Assembly: GCA_963719135.1 (NCBI GenBank)
Contig: CAVRAZ010000006.1
Location: 186,001 to 250,000, forward strand
Direction of reading: 5' to 3'
Length of the DNA: 64,000 nucleotides
From: CAVRAZ01 sp963719135
GTDB lineage: Bacteria > Pseudomonadota > Gammaproteobacteria > DSM-19610
The first letter of the stretch is position 1. Every line of letters begins with the position of its first letter. Both the position numbers and the translations under genes were made by a program. This document shows positions 47,681 to 64,000 of the stretch, one piece after another. The notes under the pieces are model-generated. The model ran no database searches and was not told the DNA's origin. It saw nothing but the letters and a program-made list of their open reading frames with translations.

Positions 47681-48508
47681 TCACTTCTTGTTGCGACGGC
47701 GCACGATCATGCTGTCCGTGCGTTTGTTCTTGCGCGTCTTGTAACCCTTGGTCGGGGTACCCCAGGGCGATACCGGATGACGGCCGCCGGAGGTGCGGCC
47801 TTCGCCGCCGCCGTGCGGGTGGTCGACCGGGTTCATCGCCACACCGCGCACCGTCGGGCGAATGCCGCGCCAGCGCTTGGCGCCGGCCTTGCCGAAGGAG
47901 CGCAGGTTGTGTTCGGAATTGCCCACTTCACCGATGGTGGCGCGGCAGTCGACCGGCACCTTGCGCATTTCGCCGGAGCGCAGGCGCAGGGTCGCGTGCG
48001 CGCCCTCGCGCGCCACGAGCTGCACCGAACAGCCGGCGCTGCGCGCAAGCTGACCGCCCTTGCCGGGCTGCATTTCGACACAGTGCACCATGCTGCCGAC
48101 CGGAATGTGGCGCAGGGGCAGCGCGTTGCCGGGCTTGATCGGCGCATCGATGCCGCTGGCGACCTCGGAGCCCGCGCTGACGCCGCGGGGCGCCAGTATG
48201 TAACGCCGCTCGCCGTCCGCATACAGCACCAGCGCGATATTGGCGCTGCGGTTGGGGTCGTATTCCAGTCGCTCGACACGGCCGGCCACACCGTCCTTGC
48301 TGCGCTTGAAGTCGATCACCCGGTAATGCTGGCGATGGCCGCCGCCCTGGTGCCGCGTGGTCACCCGGCCGGCATTGTTGCGCCCGCCGTTCTTGCTCTT
48401 CTTCTCGATCAGGGGCTGGAAAGGCGCACCCTTGTGCAGTTGCGCATCGACCACTTTGACGACGAAACGCCGTCCGGGCGATGTAGGCTTGGTTTTGACG
48501 ATTGCCAT
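47681..48508 (-). CDS. rplB: 50S ribosomal protein L2
   Basis: The product is 275 residues (E. coli 273). L2 is needed for subunit joining and the peptidyl transferase centre. GGGHRQHYRVIDFKRSKDG and the C-terminal GVAMNPVDHPHGGGEGRTSGGRHPVSPWG with its essential His are intact. Confidence 0.98.
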   Translation of the reverse strand: MAIVKTKPTSPGRRFVVKVVDAQLHKGAPFQPLIEKKSKNGGRNNAGRVTTRHQGGGHRQHYRVIDFKRSKDGVAGRVERLEYDPNRSANIALVLYADGERRYILAPRGVSAGSEVASGIDAPIKPGNALPLRHIPVGSMVHCVEMQPGKGGQLARSAGCSVQLVAREGAHATLRLRSGEMRKVPVDCRATIGEVGNSEHNLRSFGKAGAKRWRGIRPTVRGVAMNPVDHPHGGGEGRTSGGRHPVSPWGTPTKGYKTRKNKRTDSMIVRRRNKK

Positions 48509-48539
48509 TGTTCTAGAACCCTGTCTGTTTGGGCGCGCC

Positions 48540-48836
48540 TTAGTCGGCGCCCAGGAAATCGATATCCGAACCTTCCGCCAGCGTCACGTAGGCCTTCTTC
48601 CAGTCGGAGCGGCGACCCGTCATCTGGCCGAAACGCTTCACCTTGCCGCCGACGTTCGCTACCTGAACGGCGGTGACCTTGACGTTGAACAGCGTTTCGA
48701 TCGCCGCGCGAATCTCGGGCTTGCTGGCGTCGGGCAGCACCTTGAACACCACCTGGTGTGCGTTGTCCGCGGCGCGGGTGCTCTTCTCGGACACCACCGG
48801 CGCGACGAGTACTCGGGTCAGGCGTTCCATGTTCAT
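48540..48836 (-). CDS. rplW: 50S ribosomal protein L23
   Basis: The product is 98 residues (E. coli 100). L23 is the tunnel-exit docking site for trigger factor and SRP. APVVSEKSTRAADNAHQVVFKV and VKRFGQMTGRRSDWKKAYVTL are typical. The start overlaps the rplD stop by four bases. Confidence 0.97.
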   Translation of the reverse strand: MNMERLTRVLVAPVVSEKSTRAADNAHQVVFKVLPDASKPEIRAAIETLFNVKVTAVQVANVGGKVKRFGQMTGRRSDWKKAYVTLAEGSDIDFLGAD

Positions 48837-49435
48837 GACAGCTTCTCCTCGAAGCGGCGCAGTGCGTCCACCGTCATCACGATCTTGTCGAAGCGCACCA
48901 GACTGACCGGATCGATGATCTCCGTGTCGAGCACTTCGACGCCGGGAATATTGCGCGCCGCAAGATACAGATTTTCATCGGGGGCGTGCGACACGATCAA
49001 CGTTTCGCCCAGGCCCAGGCCGTGCAGCTTGTCGATCAGACCCCGCGTTTTCGGGGAATCCACTTCGAAATCGCTCACCACCACCAGGCGATCCTGGCGG
49101 AACAGCTCGGAAAGGATCGAACGAATGGCCGCCCGGTAGGCCTTCTTGTTGACCTTCTGGCTGAAGTCGCGCGGCACCGCCGCGAACGCCTTGCCGCCGC
49201 CACGCCACAGCGGGCTGCGAATGGTGCCGGCGCGCGCGCGGCCGGTGCCTTTCTGGCGCCAGGGCTTGCTGCCGCCGCCGCGCACGGCGTTGCGCGCCTT
49301 CTGGCCCTTGGTGCCGGCACGGCCCCCGGCCATGTAGGCGACCACGACCTGGTGCACCAGCCCTTCATTGAAATCCTGCGCGAACACGCTGTCGGAAACC
49401 TGAACGTTCGCGCCGCCCTGTACCTGAATATCCAT
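48833..49435 (-). CDS. rplD: 50S ribosomal protein L4
   Basis: The product is 200 residues (E. coli 201). L4 lines the exit tunnel and in E. coli represses its own S10 operon. The tunnel loop NAVRGGGSKPWRQKGTGRARAGTIRSPLWRGGG is intact. Whether the S10 leader control exists here is unclear, since the leader before rpsJ is filled with repeats. Confidence 0.98.
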   Translation of the reverse strand: MDIQVQGGANVQVSDSVFAQDFNEGLVHQVVVAYMAGGRAGTKGQKARNAVRGGGSKPWRQKGTGRARAGTIRSPLWRGGGKAFAAVPRDFSQKVNKKAYRAAIRSILSELFRQDRLVVVSDFEVDSPKTRGLIDKLHGLGLGETLIVSHAPDENLYLAARNIPGVEVLDTEIIDPVSLVRFDKIVMTVDALRRFEEKLS

Positions 49436-49447
49436 CGCTCGCCGCCC

Positions 49448-50089
49448 TTACCGCGCCTTGACCGCGGGAGTAATGATCACGTCGCCGCCCTGCGCACCGG
49501 GGACCGCGCCCTTGACCAGCAGCAGGTTGCGGTCCTGGTCGACGCGCACCACCTCGAGGTTCTGCGCGGTGCGGCGCACGTCGCCCATGTGGCCGGCCAT
49601 GCGCTTGCCCTTCATCACGCGGCCCGGCGTCTGGTTCTGGCCGATGGAGCCCGGCGCGCGATGCGAAAGCGAGTTGCCGTGCGTGGCGTCCTGCATGCTG
49701 AAGTTGTGCCGCTTGACGACGCCGGCGAAACCCTTGCCGACGGTCGTGCCCGCGACGTCCACTTTCTGGCCCGCTTCGAAAATGCCGACGTTGATGGCGC
49801 CGCCGACGTTGATGCCGTCGCCTTCGCCGTCGGCCAGGCGGAATTCCCACAGGCCGCGACCGGCCTCGGTGTGCGCCTTGGCGAAATGCCCGGCCATCGG
49901 CCTGGTCACGCGCGTGGCGCGGCGCTTGCCGACGGTTACCTGCAGCGCACGATAGCCGTCGCTGTCCGCCGTCTTGACCTGGGTCACGCGGTTCGGCTCG
50001 ACTTCGAGCACCGTCACGGGCACCGAAGCGCCGTCTTCCGTGAAGACGCGCGTCATGCCCGCTTTTCGACCTACCACTCCGATTGTCAT
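49448..50089 (-). CDS. rplC: 50S ribosomal protein L3
   Basis: The product is 213 residues (E. coli 209) from the ATG at 50089 (MTIGVVGRKAGMTRVF), with GAGG eight bases before it; a GTG nine bases upstream is in frame. L3 starts 50S assembly. HRAPGSIGQNQTPGRVMKGKRMAGHMG is conserved and contains the Gln methylated in E. coli. Confidence 0.97.
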   Translation of the reverse strand: MTIGVVGRKAGMTRVFTEDGASVPVTVLEVEPNRVTQVKTADSDGYRALQVTVGKRRATRVTRPMAGHFAKAHTEAGRGLWEFRLADGEGDGINVGGAINVGIFEAGQKVDVAGTTVGKGFAGVVKRHNFSMQDATHGNSLSHRAPGSIGQNQTPGRVMKGKRMAGHMGDVRRTAQNLEVVRVDQDRNLLLVKGAVPGAQGGDVIITPAVKAR

Positions 50090-50102
50090 CTTTATCACCT
50101 CG

Positions 50103-50161
50103 GCAGGAGCAAACTTGCCCGCGAACGGGTCAGTGCCTCGTGCGGCCAGGGCCGCTCCTGC
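50103..50161. repeat. REP-like inverted repeat in the rplC-rpsJ gap
   Basis: GCAGGAGC at 50103-50110 and GCTCCTGC at 50154-50161 bound an imperfect palindrome with the inner GGCCAGGGCC hairpin. The minus strand reads GCAGGAGCGGCCCTGGCCGC, a form very like REP units common in Pseudomonas and Xanthomonas. It fills most of the 72-base gap. Confidence 0.75.
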
Positions 50162-50170
50162 AAGTCTCCA

Positions 50171-50482
50171 TCAGTTCAATTTGATCTGCACGTCCACGCC
50201 GGCCGCCAGGTCCAGCTTCATCAGCGCGTCCACGGTCTTGTCGGTCGGGTCGACGATGTCCATCAGACGCTTGTGGGTGCGGATTTCGTACTGATCGCGC
50301 GCGTCCTTGTTGACGTGCGGCGAAATCAGAATGGTAAACCGCTCTTTCTTGGTCGGCAGCGGGATCGGACCGCGCACTTGCGCGCCGGTACGGCGGGCGG
50401 TCTCGACGATTTCACGAGCCGATTGGTCGATCAGGCGGTGATCGAACGCCTTCAGCCGGATCCGAATTCTTTGATTGGCCAT
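50171..50482 (-). CDS. rpsJ: 30S ribosomal protein S10 (NusE)
   Basis: The product is 103 residues, as in E. coli, from the ATG at 50482 with GAGGTAACC directly upstream. S10 also acts as NusE in antitermination. MANQRIRIRLKAFDHRLID and GPIPLPTKKERFTILISPHVNKDARDQ are conserved. It begins the S10 operon after the repeat-filled gap following tuf. Confidence 0.98.
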   Translation of the reverse strand: MANQRIRIRLKAFDHRLIDQSAREIVETARRTGAQVRGPIPLPTKKERFTILISPHVNKDARDQYEIRTHKRLMDIVDPTDKTVDALMKLDLAAGVDVQIKLN

Positions 50483-50559
50483 GGTTACCTCAAAAGAACT
50501 GGAGCGGTATGCAACCCACCCCAAGCTGTCTGTCTATCCACCGGGGACTATCAATAGGC

Positions 50560-50679
50560 GTCAGACCCCAATTTTTGGGACTGCGCCCTGTCCCTACCCA
50601 TTACCCCGGAGCAAAAATTGGGGTCTGACCCCGGTTTGTGCTCCCTTCCTTACCGGGGACGGAATTGAATTCCGTCCCC
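50560..50679. repeat. Two palindromic repeat units in the rpsJ-tuf gap
   Basis: One inverted pair has 18-base arms GTCAGACCCCAATTTTTG (50560-50577) and its reverse complement (50612-50629). A second is a 25-base palindrome GGGGACGGAATT, G, AATTCCGTCCCC (50655-50679), sibling of the units before rplR. Together they fill most of the 210-base gap between tuf and rpsJ, where the S10 promoter or leader would be expected. Confidence 0.85.
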
Positions 50680-50692
50680 ACTCGGCTGCCGC

Positions 50693-51886
<1,194 letters not shown>

Positions 51887-51927
51887 GGTTCGATACCTCT
51901 AGCTCGGTTCTGTTTTTCAGCAATTGG

Positions 51928-54024
<2,097 letters not shown>

Positions 54025-54046
54025 AGCTCTGTCCTCTCGATCCGGC

Positions 54047-54517
54047 TTACCAGCGGTAATGCGCGAAGGCCTTGTTGGCCTCCGCCATACGGTGCGTGTC
54101 TTCCTTCTTCTTGACCGCCGAACCACGATTCTCGGCGGCGTCCATCACTTCGCCCGCCAGCCGCAGCGCCATGGATTTCTCCGAACGCGCGCGCGCGGCG
54201 TCGATCACCCAGCGCATCGCCAGCGTGTTGCGCCGCACCGAGCGCACCTCGACCGGCACCTGGTAGGTCGCGCCGCCGACACGGCGGGACTTGACCTCGA
54301 CGAACGGCCGCACGTTGTCCAGCGCCTTGTCGAACAGCTCGACCGGGTCGGCCTTGCTGCGCGTCTGCAACTGGTCGAGCGCGCCATAGACGATCCGCTC
54401 GGCGACGGATTTCTTGCCGGACTCCATGACCATGTTGACGAACTTCGCCAACATTTCGTTGCCGAACTTGGGATCGGGAAGCACTTCCCGGCGCGCCGCG
54501 GATTTTCTTCTGGACAT
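54047..54517 (-). CDS. rpsG: 30S ribosomal protein S7
   Basis: The product is 156 residues, in the E. coli range. S7 nucleates the 30S head and is the str operon autoregulator in E. coli. MSRRKSAARREVLPDPKFGNEMLAKFVNMVM and VGGATYQVPVEVRSVRRNTLAMRW are conserved. Confidence 0.98.
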   Translation of the reverse strand: MSRRKSAARREVLPDPKFGNEMLAKFVNMVMESGKKSVAERIVYGALDQLQTRSKADPVELFDKALDNVRPFVEVKSRRVGGATYQVPVEVRSVRRNTLAMRWVIDAARARSEKSMALRLAGEVMDAAENRGSAVKKKEDTHRMAEANKAFAHYRW

Positions 54518-54564
54518 TGCTTGGGTCTCGCCTATTCGTCTTTAGTAAAGTGTTCAGCGCTCGA

Positions 54565-54939
54565 TCAGGACTTGGGCCGCTTGGCGCCGTACTTGGAACG
54601 CCCCTGCTTGCGGTTCTGCACACCCTGCGTATCCAGGCTGCCGCGCACGGTGTGGTAGCGCACGCCCGGCAGGTCCTTGACGCGGCCGCCACGGATCAGG
54701 ACCACCGAGTGCTCCTGCAGGTTGTGGCCTTCGCCGCCGATGTAGGTGGTCACTTCGTAACCGTTGGTCAGGCGCACGCGCGCAACCTTGCGCAGCGCCG
54801 AGTTCGGCTTTTTCGGCGTCGTGGTGTAGACGCGGGTGCACACGCCACGCTTCTGCGGGCAGGCTTCCAGCGCCGGCACGTTGCTTTTCTCTCTTTTGCG
54901 CGCGCGCGGTTTGCGCACCAACTGGTTGATCGTGGCCAT
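54565..54939 (-). CDS. rpsL: 30S ribosomal protein S12
   Basis: The product is 124 residues, as in E. coli. S12 controls decoding accuracy. Lys43 (TPKKPNSALRK) and Lys88 (GGRVKDLPGVRY) are the wild-type residues, so no streptomycin-resistance change is seen at those positions. It is the first gene of the str operon, with a strong promoter upstream. Confidence 0.98.
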   Translation of the reverse strand: MATINQLVRKPRARKREKSNVPALEACPQKRGVCTRVYTTTPKKPNSALRKVARVRLTNGYEVTTYIGGEGHNLQEHSVVLIRGGRVKDLPGVRYHTVRGSLDTQGVQNRKQGRSKYGAKRPKS

Positions 54940-55000
54940 TGAATTCCTAACTCCACCCAGTACAACGGGTGCCGGGATATTTGAAGTCCTGAAAATAAAC

Positions 55001-55026
55001 GACAGGCCGGGAGACCCCGGCCTGTC
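55001..55026 (-). terminator. 11-bp hairpin in the str leader (attenuator-like)
   Basis: GACAGGCCGGG and its reverse complement CCCGGCCTGTC (55016-55026) flank a four-base loop. On the minus strand it is followed by GTTTATTTTC, an imperfect U-tract. It begins about five bases after the expected start of the str transcript, so it is either an attenuator or a 5' stabilising hairpin; it could also stop read-through from rpoC. Confidence 0.65.
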
Positions 55027-55037
55027 AGAGAAGCGGA

Positions 55038-55066
55038 ATTGTAGGTACTCGACCTTGGGCTGTCAA
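55038..55066 (-). promoter_or_regulatory. Strong sigma70-type promoter of the str operon
   Basis: On the minus strand TTGACA (55066-55061), 17 bases and TACAAT (55043-55038): a perfect -35 box, ideal spacing and five of six bases in the -10. It drives rpsL-rpsG-fusA-tuf and perhaps beyond. Confidence 0.8.
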
Positions 55067-55199
55067 GCCAAAAATCGCGGCTTAATTCGAGCCTTATGAC
55101 ACCTGTCGCGGCCGGCGCGCAACGGCGTTCCGGTCAGGCCGCCGAGCGCGCGCCGTACACCGGGACGCGGGTCGACGCGGGCGGACGCCTTCGCGCGCC

Positions 55200-55233
55200 G
55201 GGGTTGCGCGGCCGAACCCGGCCCCGCAACCCC
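55200..55233 (-). terminator. GC hairpin after rpoC
   Basis: GGGGTTGCG (55200-55208) pairs with CGCAACCCC (55225-55233), nine bases after the rpoC stop. There is no U-tract, so it is a possible but weak 3' end of the rpoBC transcript. Confidence 0.45.
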
Positions 55234-55241
55234 TGACTGCG

Positions 55242-59450
<4,209 letters not shown>

Positions 59451-59512
59451 GGCGTCTCCTAAACTTTATTCAGAGCATGAGCAATCGGTGTTTCGCTTGA
59501 ATGCTCCGTAAA

Positions 59513-63799
<4,287 letters not shown>

Positions 63800-63884
63800 C
63801 GGTGTTCCTCTTGAAAGTATTCTCTAGTAACCGGACCGCCGTCGGATCAGACAGGCCGCCCACTTGCCAAACCGTATAAGCGGG

Positions 63885-63914
63885 AAAAGGCCGGCAGCGA
63901 AACCGCTGCCAGCC
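63885..63914 (-). terminator. Attenuator-like hairpin between rplL and rpoB
   Basis: On the minus strand GGCTGGCAGCG and CGCTGCCGGCC pair over 11 positions (one G-U) around a four-base loop, followed by TTTT. It lies in the 183-base gap between rplL and rpoB, the place of the known partial terminator in E. coli that lowers rpoBC relative to rplJL. Confidence 0.75.
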
Positions 63915-63982
63915 ATTCCCGAAAACAACGATCTGTCGCGACCGCTGTCTGTTGAGACCAAATGTCCCGTAGGGCACTCGCG

Positions 63983-64000
63983 TTACTTGACGTCGACGCT
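63983..64000 (-). CDS. rplL: 50S ribosomal protein L7/L12, last codons only
   Basis: At the right edge the minus strand reads Ser-Val-Asp-Val-Lys then TAA at 63983-63985. L7/L12 proteins end in a similar VEVK/VDVK string, and rplL always lies directly before rpoB in this block. Only five codons are inside the window, so the call rests on position plus this tail. Confidence 0.65.
   Translation of the reverse strand, partial: SVDVK

Larger units (their letters stand above)
54940..55241. other. 302-base gap between rpoC and rpsL
   Basis: From the rpoC side it holds a GC hairpin (55200-55233), a GC-rich stretch without ORF, the str promoter (55038-55066) and the leader hairpin (55001-55026). 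No small gene with a ribosome site is seen. Confidence 0.6.

Overview
The window is a 64-kb piece of a GC-rich gammaproteobacterial chromosome. The evidence is the gene order pilD-coaE-zapD-yacG, the complete dcw (division and cell wall) cluster in Escherichia coli order running into lpxC, a uvrA-MFS-ssb trio as in Pseudomonas, and the rplL-rpoBC-str-S10-spc-alpha block in standard order. The presence of dciA (DUF721) and a secA-linked M23 peptidase in place of secM points to a non-enteric lineage. A Chromatiales- or Pseudomonas-like relative is an inference; no rRNA or tRNA gene was seen that would settle it.

Layout. 1-2216 (+): 3' end of prepilin peptidase pilD, coaE, zapD, yacG. 2237-8697 (-): an unrecognised lipoprotein, a Nudix-ThiE fusion, argJ, secA and an M23 peptidase. 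8742-9185 (+): dciA. 9219-27885 (-): lpxC, ftsZ, ftsA, ftsQ, ddlB, murB, murC, murG, ftsW, murD, a newly noticed 24-residue membrane peptide, mraY, murF, murE, ftsI, ftsL, rsmH and mraZ, tightly packed with repeated ATGA stop/start overlaps and driven from a strong sigma70 promoter that carries three MraZ boxes. 28302-30221 (-): ssb and an MFS transporter whose C-terminal domain is in another frame. 30299-33145 (+): uvrA. 33146-36665: an accessory patch holding a SAM hydrolase family gene and an FAD aromatic-ring monooxygenase, bordered by inverted copies of one dispersed repeat family. 36678-64000 (-): transcription and translation genes from rplQ back to the last codons of rplL.

How it works together. 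The left half builds peptidoglycan precursors, the septum and lipid A, and supplies the Sec motor. The right half is the core ribosomal-protein, RNA polymerase and elongation-factor block, with SecY in the spc section. Most of the window is conserved housekeeping DNA. The unusual signals lie in the gaps and in one core gene: an insertion of about 75 residues in RpoB with atypical codons, the 24-residue membrane peptide between mraY and murD, palindromic repeats lodged in three gaps of the ribosomal-protein operons, the repeat-bordered two-gene patch, and the transporter frameshift.
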